From positions 1-15,231 of the forward strand of contig JAHJSF010000095.1 in the NCBI GenBank assembly GCA_018830405.1: a stretch of DNA of 15,231 nucleotides. Reading direction: 5' to 3'. This document shows positions 1 to 5,802 of the stretch, piece by piece; position 1 is the stretch's first letter, and every line of letters starts with the position of its first letter. This DNA is from Nitrospinota bacterium. GTDB taxonomy: Bacteria > Nitrospinota > Nitrospinia > UBA9942 > JAHJSF01. The position numbers and the translations under genes are program-made. The notes beneath the pieces are model-generated. The model worked only from the letters and a program-made list of their open reading frames with translations. It had not been told where the DNA came from and made no database searches.

Positions 1-36
1 CCAGTAATCGTCTGTTTTTTCCCATCCGTAAATCAT
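1..36 (-). CDS. Possible 5' tip of an unidentified minus-strand gene
   Basis: An ATG at 36 on the minus strand opens a frame that runs off the window edge after 12 codons, reading MIYGWEKTDDYW. A purine-rich AAAAGGGG lies about 12 nt upstream, which is rather far for a ribosome site. A second ATG at 25 in another frame (MGKNRRLL) is an alternative. A small palindrome, ATAAC-AC-GTTAT (80-91), lies further upstream and could be an operator. The fragment is too short to recognise a family, and it may not be a gene at all. Confidence 0.25.
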   Translation of the reverse strand, partial: MIYGWEKTDDYW

Positions 37-150
37 ACCGATTTTTTACCCCTTTTAAAAGCTCTTTTCTCTTTGTTTAATAACACGTTATACCCCATAA
101 AGTTCATCATTTTACCCACACTAAGACGCGATGAGCCATAATTTATAGAA

Positions 151-189
151 TCCCTCCTGACTTCCCTTTGTCAAAGGGAGGGACTTTTT
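151..189 (+). repeat. Diverged G/C-run hairpin with T-tract
   Basis: Arms TCCCTTTG (163-170) and CAAAGGGA (172-179) are perfect complements around one base. A T5 run (185-189) follows on the plus strand after five bases, so this could act as a terminator for plus-strand transcription. It resembles the G/C-run palindromes elsewhere in the window but has C3/G3 cores and a shorter 5' half, so I treat it as a degraded copy. Confidence 0.45.
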
Positions 190-212
190 GTTTCACTGTA
201 TAGAACAGTTAG

Positions 213-248
213 CTCCCCCCTTTAGAAAAGGGGGGCGTGGGGGGATTT
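213..248. repeat. G/C-run palindromic repeat
   Basis: A perfect 9-bp stem, CCCCCCTTT (215-223) with AAAGGGGGG (227-235), encloses a 3-nt loop. It is followed by a second G6 run and ATTT. This is the arrangement of the family at 2959, 3667, 5728 and 8982. The outer 5' C-run partner is missing, so the copy looks partial. Confidence 0.6.
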
Positions 249-311
249 GAAAGAACAATATTATCCCCAATGTTCCCCTTCCCTTATACACAGCCACATA
301 AATAGAACGGC

Positions 312-437
312 ATACAGAGCGTCAGAATAAGGCAGACCGAGGCGCAACGAAAGAGAGGAGTGAGGCGTATTTTCAGCATACGCCGTAGCGACGAGCTGAG
401 GAGCAACAAAGGTACGCAAAATTATGACGCTCTGTAT
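312..437 (+). mobile_element. E1: short terminal-inverted-repeat (MITE-like) element
   Basis: The ends are perfect 13-bp inverted repeats, ATACAGAGCGTCA (312-324) and TGACGCTCTGTAT (425-437). The terminal TA could be a TA target duplication, as made by IS630/Tc1-mariner-type transposases. A central hairpin pairs GGCGTAT (364-370) with ATACGCC (378-384). Both arms match, in reverse orientation, the arms of a second element at 3616-3773; by eye the left arm differs at 8 of 56 positions. The two arms also contain similar purine-rich blocks (CGAGGCGCAACGAAAG and TGAGGAGCAACAAAGG). No protein is encoded. It ends 3 bp before the purH stop codon, on the far side of the gene. That it is mobile is inference. 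Confidence 0.65.
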
Positions 438-440
438 ATA

Positions 441-1988
441 TTAATGCCTGAAGTGCCTGACCCCTGTAAAGAGCATGGCAATGTTATGCTCGTTGGCGGC
501 TGCTATTACCTCTTCATCACGGATCGATCCCCCCGGCTGGATTATGGCCGTTACCCCTGCCTCAGCGGCGGTATCTATGGCGTCTCTGAAGGGGAAGAAG
601 GCGTCGGAGGCGAGGACAGTCCCCTTAACCGGCCTGGTGGCCTTCATGACGGCTATTCTGGATGAATCGACCCGGCTCATCTGCCCGGCCCCCACAGCGA
701 TCAAAAGCCCTCTGTCGGCAAATATTATGGCATTGGATTTAACATGCTTGGCAATCTTCCAGGCAAATATCATCCCCTCACGTTCCTTGTCGGTAGGCGC
801 CCTTTCTGTTACAACCTTGAGGTCTCCTTCGTTTAGTAGTAGAGAATCATTTCCCTGGACCAATAACCCACCGGCCACACTTCTGACATTATGAACCTTG
901 TCAACCTTGGTAATAGGAATAGGCAATCTGAGTACCCTTAGATTCTTTTTCCCCTTTAGTATCTCGAGGGCCTCAGGGGCATAGTCGGGCGCAGCCACAA
1001 CCTCAAGGAAGGTTGCGGCCAGCTCCTCGGCCGTAGCCTTATCCACCTTTCGGTTGAAGCCGACGATACCGCCAAAGGCGGAGACAGGGTCTGTCTCACG
1101 GGCCATTCGGTAGGCCTCAAGGAGTGATTCATTCGAGGCCGCCCCGCAGGGGTTGGTATGTTTGATTATTACCGCAGTTGTCTCCTTAAACTCCGAGACC
1201 AGCTCCACCGTGGCCGAAAGGTCGAGGATGTTGTTGTAGGAGAGCTCCTTCCCGTTCAGCTGTTCCGCCCCGCTGATTCCATAGTTGGTTCCGATCTCTT
1301 TATAGAAGGCGGCAGACTGGTGTGGGTTCTCTCCGTATCGTAGTCCGGCTATCTTGCTATAGGAGCGGTTTATGATTTCAGGATATTCTTCCTTGGACGA
1401 TACCGATTCAAAATAGTTGGATATCATCGAATCGTAACGGGCGGTGTGGGTGAAGGCCTTGCCGGCCAAGGCAAACCTGGTCTCTTGGCTGACTTGACCA
1501 TTATTATCTTCCATCTCGGATAGAATCTTATCGTAGTCTGAGGCATCAACAACCACGACAACATCGTTATGGTTTTTGGCGGCTGAGCGGAGCATGGATG
1601 GGCCTCCGATATCTATATTCTCTATAATGTCCTCCCGGCTGCTCTTTGGGTTGGCCACGGTCCTTTCAAAGGGGTAGAGGTTGACAACCACCATGTCGAT
1701 AGCCTCTATCCCGTGGGTGCTCATGGCATCCATATGTCCTTTTATATCCCTGCGTCCCAGAATGGCTCCATGTATCTTGGGGTGGAGGGTCTTAACCCTT
1801 CCATCCATGATTTCCGGAAAACCCGTATAGTCTGAAACCGGTGTTACGGCTACCCCCTTTTCTTTGAGTAGTTTTTCCGTGCCTCCGGTGGAGAGGATGG
1901 CTACCCCCCTCTCGGCCAGCTTTTTGGCAAACTCTAGAATTCCATTTTTGTCGGATACGCTTATTAGTGCCCTCTTTATCTCTCCCAT
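441..1988 (-). CDS. purH: Bifunctional AICAR formyltransferase / IMP cyclohydrolase
   Basis: PurH catalyses the last two steps of IMP synthesis in the cytoplasm: formylation of AICAR with 10-formyl-tetrahydrofolate, then ring closure. The 515-residue protein has the usual length. The N-terminal cyclohydrolase (MGS-like) domain starts ISVSDKNG and includes VKTLHPKIHGAIL (about residues 65-77). The C-terminal transformylase domain carries LRYGENPHQ (216-224), the catalytic KHTNPCG (276-282) and, near the end, SDAFFPFRD and QPGGSIRD. It ends normally in TGVRHFRH. I chose ATG at 1988 (MGEIKRALISVSD), with AAGGGAGG just upstream. The frame can be extended to a TTG at 2018, but those ten codons read into the inverted repeat of element M2 and are not family sequence. 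No other purine gene is adjacent. The stop lies 3 bp from element E1. Confidence 0.97.
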   Translation of the reverse strand: MGEIKRALISVSDKNGILEFAKKLAERGVAILSTGGTEKLLKEKGVAVTPVSDYTGFPEIMDGRVKTLHPKIHGAILGRRDIKGHMDAMSTHGIEAIDMVVVNLYPFERTVANPKSSREDIIENIDIGGPSMLRSAAKNHNDVVVVVDASDYDKILSEMEDNNGQVSQETRFALAGKAFTHTARYDSMISNYFESVSSKEEYPEIINRSYSKIAGLRYGENPHQSAAFYKEIGTNYGISGAEQLNGKELSYNNILDLSATVELVSEFKETTAVIIKHTNPCGAASNESLLEAYRMARETDPVSAFGGIVGFNRKVDKATAEELAATFLEVVAAPDYAPEALEILKGKKNLRVLRLPIPITKVDKVHNVRSVAGGLLVQGNDSLLLNEGDLKVVTERAPTDKEREGMIFAWKIAKHVKSNAIIFADRGLLIAVGAGQMSRVDSSRIAVMKATRPVKGTVLASDAFFPFRDAIDTAAEAGVTAIIQPGGSIRDEEVIAAANEHNIAMLFTGVRHFRH

Positions 1989-2001
1989 TTCCTCCCTTTC
2001 A

Positions 2002-2153
2002 TCCGAAGTCGCCTTCAAACGTATACAACCCCCTAGCCCCCTTTTCTAAGGGGGAATCGTTGGATGCCCCTTTTTCAAGGTGGACTCTACTGCAATTCCC
2101 CCTTAGAAAAGGGGGAGTAAGGGGGTTGTTATCATCTTGAATTCAACTCCGTA
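2002..2153. mobile_element. M2: inverted-repeat element holding two G/C-run palindromes
   Basis: The left end reads CGAAGTCGCCTTCAAACG then TATACAACCCCC. The reverse complement of the right end reads TACGGAGTTGAATTCAAG then ATAACAACCCCC, giving imperfect terminal inverted repeats of about 32 bp. Inside are two G/C-run units in opposite orientation: 2037-2057 and 2095-2115 are exact reverse complements over 21 nt, so the whole could extrude as a cruciform. The left end differs from element M1 (8961-9131) by one base over its outer 18 nt. No protein is encoded. It fills the gap between rsmE and purH, so the purH leader, if transcribed through, would be highly structured. Confidence 0.65.
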
Positions 2154-2181
2154 TCAGTTTAATGTTGTTAATAATTGATAC

Positions 2182-2925
2182 TTATTTACCTAAATTACCA
2201 TAGTGATACTGGATGACCGAGGCTACCGTTAGCGGTACCGTCTCTGTCCTTAATATATTACTCCCCAATCCGGCGGTAACAAAACCGTGACTTCTGGCTG
2301 TCTCAACCTCCTCCACGGCTATCCCCCCTTCAGGTCCGATGATGATGGCTATTCTATCAGGTGTCTCCTTGGAGGATGACAAAATGCCCTTAAGGGATAT
2401 ATTTTTCTCCTCTTCCCAGAGGATTATCTTTAATATTGTCCCTCTCTCGGCCAGACAGAACTCCTCTATGGAGCATGGTTCTGAAACTGAAGGAACCTTG
2501 GGCCGTCCTGTCTGTTCAGCCGCCTCCAGGGCAATCTTGCGCAGCCGTTCTATCTTGGGAGAGGCATTTTCCCCCTTAGACATACTTCTTTTCATTCGGA
2601 TCGGGACAAAGGATGTTACCCCAAGCTCCGTCCCCTTTTGGACAACGAGGTCCATCTTGTTCCACTTGGGGAGTCCCTGTCCGATTACTATGGCCGGTTT
2701 CTCTTTTCCCTCTCGGAATTTTTTGTTTGTTATCAGGGCGGTTACCCCCCCCTTCGACATATTTTCTATCTCGGCCTGATACTCCCAACCGGTTCCGTCA
2801 AGCAGACAGACCTTGTCCCCCGTAGAGAGTCTCAGCACCTTGCGTAGCTGATCACCGATATGCCTGGGCAAGCTGACCCTATTTTCGTTAAACCTGTCCG
2901 GCGGGATAAAAAACCTATGAATCAT
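2182..2925 (-). CDS. rsmE: 16S rRNA (uracil-1498-N3)-methyltransferase
   Basis: RsmE methylates N3 of U1498 in 16S rRNA in the assembled 30S subunit, using S-adenosylmethionine. The 247 residues match the family length. An N-terminal PUA-like RNA-binding region (MIHRFFIPPDRF, with HIGDQLRKVLRL) precedes a SPOUT methyltransferase domain. Family motifs are KGTELGV (97-103), EAAEQTGR (134-141), IGPEGG (196-201) and the knotted C-terminal GSNILRTET (221-229). The ATG at 2925 gives the expected N-terminus, but I see no good ribosome site; the leader is AT-rich (ATATATAT). A strong G/C-run palindrome ends about 33 bp upstream. It is on the same strand as purH and yajQ, but repeat-filled gaps of about 150 bp on each side make a tight operon uncertain. 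Confidence 0.95.
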   Translation of the reverse strand: MIHRFFIPPDRFNENRVSLPRHIGDQLRKVLRLSTGDKVCLLDGTGWEYQAEIENMSKGGVTALITNKKFREGKEKPAIVIGQGLPKWNKMDLVVQKGTELGVTSFVPIRMKRSMSKGENASPKIERLRKIALEAAEQTGRPKVPSVSEPCSIEEFCLAERGTILKIILWEEEKNISLKGILSSSKETPDRIAIIIGPEGGIAVEEVETARSHGFVTAGLGSNILRTETVPLTVASVIQYHYGNLGK

Positions 2926-2957
2926 ATATATAGTAATAGTGAAAAGAAAATTACCAT

Positions 2958-3001
2958 AATCCCCCCATCCCCCCTTTAGTAAAGGGGGGTAAGGGGGGAT
3001 T
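2958..3001. repeat. G/C-run palindromic repeat upstream of rsmE
   Basis: This is the most symmetrical copy with G6 runs. C6 (2961-2966) and CCCCCCTTT (2969-2977) pair with AAAGGGGGG (2981-2989) and G6 (2993-2998), and ATT flanks continue the pairing. The loop is AGT. It lies in the yajQ-rsmE gap and would form a very stable hairpin in RNA from either strand. Confidence 0.7.
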
Positions 3002-3013
3002 TGATGTCAACTT

Positions 3014-3042
3014 ATCTGCCTCTGCCTGGCACGCAGACAGAT
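3014..3042. other. Bulged hairpin in the yajQ-rsmE gap
   Basis: ATCTG (3014-3018) and TCTGC (3021-3025), separated by a CC bulge, pair with GCAGA (3033-3037) and CAGAT (3038-3042) around a 7-nt loop. There is no T-tract on either side, so it is not a standard intrinsic terminator. It may be a 3'-end structure for yajQ, or chance. Confidence 0.3.
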
Positions 3043-3086
3043 TTAATGTCTTTACTATAGAAAAGAATAATTAAGAAAAGGGAGAA

Positions 3087-3584
3087 TTATCTATAGTTGA
3101 TGAATTGGAGCTGTATTCCCAGATCCTTCCCCTTGAGGAGTTGCATGACTGCCTGTAGGTCATCCTTGCTCTTACCGGTGATGCGGACCTGCTCCTGCTG
3201 GATAGAGGCCTGAACCTTCAATTTGGCTTCCTTGACCAGCTTGACTATCTCCTTCCCCTTTTCGGTTGGTATCCCCTGCTGGATGGTAATAACTTGGCGG
3301 GCTGTTCCTTCCGCGGCCGGCTCTATCTTGCCGTAGACTAGGTTTTGAATAGGCACATTTCTCTTGACCAATTTTGACTGGAGTATATCTATGACAGCCT
3401 TAATCTTTATATTGTCATCCGAAATAAGTGTTATCTTGTTCTCTTTTCCATTGGGCTCGATATTACTCTTGCTCCCCTTAAAATCGAATCTCTGTTTAAT
3501 CTCCATAAGGGCCTGATTGATGGCATTGTTGACCTCGGCCATATCTACCTTTGAGACTACGTCAAATGATGATTCACTCGCCAT
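3087..3584 (-). CDS. yajQ: YajQ-family nucleotide-binding protein (UPF0234)
   Basis: This is a 165-residue cytoplasmic protein of the YajQ family, which has two ferredoxin-like folds. Members bind nucleotides or RNA, and some bind cyclic di-GMP, but the general role is unsettled. Family features visible are the start [18 protein letters not shown], the block [10 protein letters not shown], the motif [13 protein letters not shown] and a C-terminus [18 protein letters not shown] chose ATG at 3584 because it gives the family N-terminus and has AGGGAGA just upstream. A longer frame from ATG 3629 begins inside the terminal repeat of element E2 and adds 15 unrelated residues. The gene lies alone between E2 upstream and a palindromic repeat downstream. 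Confidence 0.93.
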   Translation of the reverse strand: MASESSFDVVSKVDMAEVNNAINQALMEIKQRFDFKGSKSNIEPNGKENKITLISDDNIKIKAVIDILQSKLVKRNVPIQNLVYGKIEPAAEGTARQVITIQQGIPTEKGKEIVKLVKEAKLKVQASIQQEQVRITGKSKDDLQAVMQLLKGKDLGIQLQFINYR

Positions 3585-3615
3585 GATATTTCTCCCTGAT
3601 CTTTTATCTTTGGTT

Positions 3616-3773
3616 AGACAGAGCGACATAAATTTGTATACCTTTGTTTATCCTCGGCTCGTCGATATACAACCCCCTATCCCCCTTTGTTAAGGGGGAA
3701 TAAGGGGGTTGTATATCGTCTCACTCCTCGCCTTCGTCGCGCCTCGGTCTACTTTTTTCTGCCGCTCTGTATA
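3616..3773 (-). mobile_element. E2: second E-family element, with a G/C-run palindrome at its centre
   Basis: Read on the minus strand this matches E1: ends ATACAGAGCGGCA and TATGTCGCTCTGTCTA, with arms containing AGACCGAGGCGCGACGAA, GAGGAGTGAG and GACGAGCCGAGGA. Where E1 has a 7-bp hairpin, E2 carries a large palindrome, with CGATATACAACCCCC and its complement as arms and the G/C-run unit inside (3664-3717). The 47 nt at 3667-3713 are identical to 8982-9028 in element M1. The right terminus keeps a TA; the left is less clean. No protein is encoded. It separates yajQ from the HU gene and provides the false upstream ATG of yajQ. Confidence 0.65.
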
Positions 3774-3917
3774 GATTTTGTCATTGCCGTAAAGCCGGGA
3801 AAGGGTAATGGTTATGTTCCCGACCAAGCACAATCGATATACGCTCAACCATAATATTAGAAAGAGACTCTTTTTTCAAGTGTAGGTAGTGGGGGGGTAT
3901 TTCCCGGGGAAGGAGAT
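3774..3917. other. Gap between element E2 and the HU terminator
   Basis: I see no gene or clear repeat in this stretch. A 96-codon minus-strand frame crosses it and runs into the HU gene, but it has no family resemblance and reads through the terminator, so I do not call it. Confidence 0.4.
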
Positions 3918-3954
3918 AAAAAAAGGGTGTCTTCTTTACGAAAGACACCCTTTT
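3918..3954 (-). terminator. Intrinsic terminator after the HU gene
   Basis: On the minus strand, AAAAGGGTGTCTT (3954-3942) pairs perfectly with AAGACACCCTTTT (3933-3921) around an 8-nt loop, and the T-run continues to 3918. It begins 17 bp after the HU stop codon. The A-run on the other side means it could also stop plus-strand transcription. Confidence 0.9.
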
Positions 3955-3970
3955 AAAATCTTCTGGAGAT

Positions 3971-4246
3971 TTATTTAGATACTGCGTCCTTAAACTTCTG
4001 CCCCGGTTTAAATTTCGGGACCTTCTTGGCCGGTATTTTAATCTTCTCACGAGTCTGAGGATTAAGGCCAACCCTGGCCGCCCTCTTGGCTACGCTGAAT
4101 GTACCAAACCCTACTAATGTAACGCCGTTCCCCTTTTTAAGAGTTCCCTGTACAGCACCTATAAAAGCGTTTAATGCCTTTTCTGAGTCTCCTTTGGAAA
4201 GATTGGAATCTTTGGCCATCTTTTCAATCAATTCTGATTTGTTCAC
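3971..4246 (-). CDS. HU-family DNA-binding protein
   Basis: This is a small histone-like protein that bends DNA as a dimer and helps to organise the nucleoid. From the GTG at 4246 it is 91 residues, the normal HU length, and starts (V)NKSELIEKMAKDSNLSKG. Family motifs are GVTLVGFGTFSVAKRAAR, then GLNPQTREKIKIPAKKVPKFKPG, which forms the DNA-clasping arm, ending FKDAVSK. The GTG start fits the family and has AAGGAGGT 11 nt upstream. An ATG at 4342 would add 32 unrelated residues and overlaps the promoter, so I reject it. A strong promoter lies upstream and an intrinsic terminator downstream, so the gene is probably a single-gene unit. HU and IHF subunits are similar; the arm and length favour HU. 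Confidence 0.95.
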   Translation of the reverse strand: MNKSELIEKMAKDSNLSKGDSEKALNAFIGAVQGTLKKGNGVTLVGFGTFSVAKRAARVGLNPQTREKIKIPAKKVPKFKPGQKFKDAVSK

Positions 4247-4291
4247 CTGGTATATGCACCTCCTTTCCAATGGTAGATTTTTGAAATGCTG

Positions 4292-4319
4292 TTGACACAA
4301 CTGCTTTAGTGAATAATAT
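4292..4319 (+). promoter_or_regulatory. Sigma70-type promoter towards argD
   Basis: A consensus -35 TTGACA (4292-4297) and a -10 TAATAT (4314-4319) are 16 bp apart, predicting a start near 4326. The argD transcript would then have a leader of about 190 nt. The -10 bases overlap the -10 of the opposing HU promoter. Confidence 0.6.
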
Positions 4320-4342
4320 TCTTGCAGGGACTCTAATGTCAA
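4313..4342 (-). promoter_or_regulatory. Sigma70-type promoter for the HU gene
   Basis: Read on the minus strand, -35 TTGACA (4342-4337) and -10 TATTAT (4318-4313) are 18 bp apart. The predicted start near 4306 leaves a leader of about 60 nt before the GTG at 4246. It shares its -10 region with the plus-strand argD promoter. Confidence 0.65.
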
Positions 4343-4512
4343 GAGTTTTTTCTTATCATTTTTTCCGTCTATCCCTTTTTATTGCTGGGCTTGGCCCCCT
4401 AGATCCTTTTTTTAGAGTCTAATCTATGTGACGGCCAAGATATAGCATGTTATTATTGTGGGTAGTTATTTGGTTAATATTGTTGTAAACAATGAAGGAG
4501 AGGAGAACTCTT
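4326..4512 (+). other. Long leader of argD with weak inverted repeats
   Basis: No gene is visible here. GACTCTAA (4329-4336) is repeated as its complement TTAGAGTC (4412-4419), directly after a T-run. A short GGGC-TTG-GCCC hairpin lies at about 4387-4397. A small palindrome, ATTGTT-GTA-AACAAT (4479-4493), lies just before the ribosome site and could be an operator. I do not recognise a known riboswitch or an ARG box. Regulation of argD through this leader is a guess. Confidence 0.35.
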
Positions 4513-5727
4513 TTGGTCAAGAAAAAAGGGGGAGGGAACAATATCAGCAAAGAGATGACGGATCGCCATATATTTAAAACCTACAATAGATATCCGGTAA
4601 CATTTGTTAGGGGAGAAGGGGTCTACCTTTGGGATGAAACCGGTAAGAGGTATATTGATTTTGTGGCCGGTTTGGCCGTTAATAATGTCGGGCATTGTCA
4701 TAAGGATGTTGTTAAGGCTATAAGCGACCAAGCCTCAAAACTGATTCATGTCTCCAATCTTTACTATACCCAACCCCAATCGGAACTTGCCCGTCTCATG
4801 ACTGCCTCATCCTTTGCCGATAGGGTCTTTTTCTGTAATAGTGGGGCCGAGGCCAACGAGGCGGCTATCAAGCTGGCCCGCCGTTATTCACGGGAGAGGT
4901 TTGGTGGGGCAAAACGTTATGAGATAATCACCATGCTCAATTCGTTTCATGGCCGGACAATGGCCACCATTACCGCCACGGGACAGAAAAAGATGCAGGA
5001 AGGATTCCAGCCTCTATTGGCCGGATTTAAACATATCCCCTTCAACGACCTTGAGGCCCTAAAAAAGAGTTTTAGCGAAAAGACCTGTGCCGTTATGATT
5101 GAGCCGATACAGGGGGAGGGGGGGGTAAATATCCCTGATGCCGGCTATCTTGAGGCGGTTGGTGAATTATGCCGCGAGAAGAGGGTTCTCCTAATATTTG
5201 ATGAGGTACAGACCGGCATGGGAAGGACAGGGAGGTTGTTCGCCCATGAGCACTACAATGTAAAACCGGATATAATGACCTTGGCCAAAGGGCTGGCCGG
5301 GGGGATGCCGATTGGGGCGATGTTGGCCAGAGAGGATATCGCCTCTTTCCTGCCTCCCGGGAGCCATGCCTCAACCTTTGGGGGTAATCCGGTAAGCGCT
5401 GCTGCAGGAATAGCCACCTTTAAGCTTATGAGCCGTTCACTCCTGTCAAACTGTAAATCGGTCGGCAAGTATATGATTAAAAGACTGAATACCCTCAAAA
5501 AGAGGTATAAGTTCATAAAGGATGTCAGGGGGGCGGGACTGATGGTTGCTATGGAGCTCGACTTTCCCGGGCGTGAGATAACGATGATGATGCTGGAAAA
5601 GGGGATATTGATTAACTGTACGGCGGAAAGGGTTCTCCGTTTTGTCCCCCCGCTGATGGTAGGGAAAAAGGAGGTTGATATAGTTGTTGACGCCCTTGAG
5701 GATATATTCTCCTCGGGGGAGTTGTAA
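4513..5727 (+). CDS. argD: Acetylornithine aminotransferase
   Basis: This PLP enzyme transfers an amino group from glutamate to N-acetylglutamate semialdehyde, giving N-acetylornithine; many homologues also serve in lysine synthesis. It is a class-III aminotransferase with TYNRYPVTFVRGEG near the start, the PLP-phosphate region NSGAEANEAAIK, FDEVQTGMGRTG with the PLP-binding Asp, and LAKGLAGGMPIGAM with the Schiff-base Lys (about residue 259). The start is ambiguous. I chose TTG 4513, with AGGAG seven bases upstream (404 residues). ATG 4492 lacks a ribosome site. ATG 4555 (MTDRHIFKTY) fits family alignments best but is poorly spaced from GGGGGAGGG. It is the first gene of an arg cluster; argF follows after 75 bp containing a palindromic repeat. 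A class-III relative such as ornithine aminotransferase is unlikely beside argF and argG. Confidence 0.92.
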   Translation: MVKKKGGGNNISKEMTDRHIFKTYNRYPVTFVRGEGVYLWDETGKRYIDFVAGLAVNNVGHCHKDVVKAISDQASKLIHVSNLYYTQPQSELARLMTASSFADRVFFCNSGAEANEAAIKLARRYSRERFGGAKRYEIITMLNSFHGRTMATITATGQKKMQEGFQPLLAGFKHIPFNDLEALKKSFSEKTCAVMIEPIQGEGGVNIPDAGYLEAVGELCREKRVLLIFDEVQTGMGRTGRLFAHEHYNVKPDIMTLAKGLAGGMPIGAMLAREDIASFLPPGSHASTFGGNPVSAAAGIATFKLMSRSLLSNCKSVGKYMIKRLNTLKKRYKFIKDVRGAGLMVAMELDFPGREITMMMLEKGILINCTAERVLRFVPPLMVGKKEVDIVVDALEDIFSSGEL

Positions 5728-5760
5728 TTCCCCCTTTGTCAAGGGGGATTAAGGGGGTTA
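5728..5760. repeat. G/C-run palindromic repeat in the argD-argF gap
   Basis: It begins at the base after the argD stop codon. CCCCCTT (5730-5736) pairs with AAGGGGG (5741-5747) around TGTC, and a second G5 run (5753-5757) follows. The 5' outer C-run is absent. Inside an operon such a hairpin could stop some transcripts or protect the argD 3' end; both are inference. Confidence 0.6.
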
Positions 5761-5802
5761 TATATAATCTCACGTAAATTTACATATTTTTAGAGCGATA
5801 AA

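Larger units (their letters stand above)
37..311. other. Intergenic stretch with two G/C-run hairpins
   Basis: I see no credible gene here. The first part (37-150) is AT-rich and could hold the leader of the possible minus-strand gene at the window edge. The second part holds two hairpins of the window-wide G/C-run family, at 151-189 and 213-248, listed separately. The stretch ends at the inverted-repeat element E1. Confidence 0.5.

Noticed and set aside
1-153. Open plus-strand frame at the window start
   Set aside because: It has no start codon in view and a hydrophobic, unpatterned translation; a short AT-rich open stretch is expected by chance.
360-665. 101-codon plus-strand frame beginning in element E1
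   Set aside because: It starts inside the repeat and runs antisense to the purH 3' end; the peptide has no family-like features.
312-3773. E1 and E2 as ends of one composite transposon carrying purH, rsmE and yajQ
   Set aside because: Each copy has its own pair of inverted ends, the cargo is ordinary housekeeping genes and there is no transposase, so independent insertions are simpler.
3781-4071. 96-codon minus-strand frame overlapping the HU gene
   Set aside because: It reads through the HU terminator and in another frame across HU; composition is low-complexity basic and typical of a shadow frame.
4326-4512. Riboswitch, T-box or ARG-box control of argD
   Set aside because: I could not find a conserved riboswitch core, a T-box sequence or an ARG-box pair; only short inverted repeats are visible.
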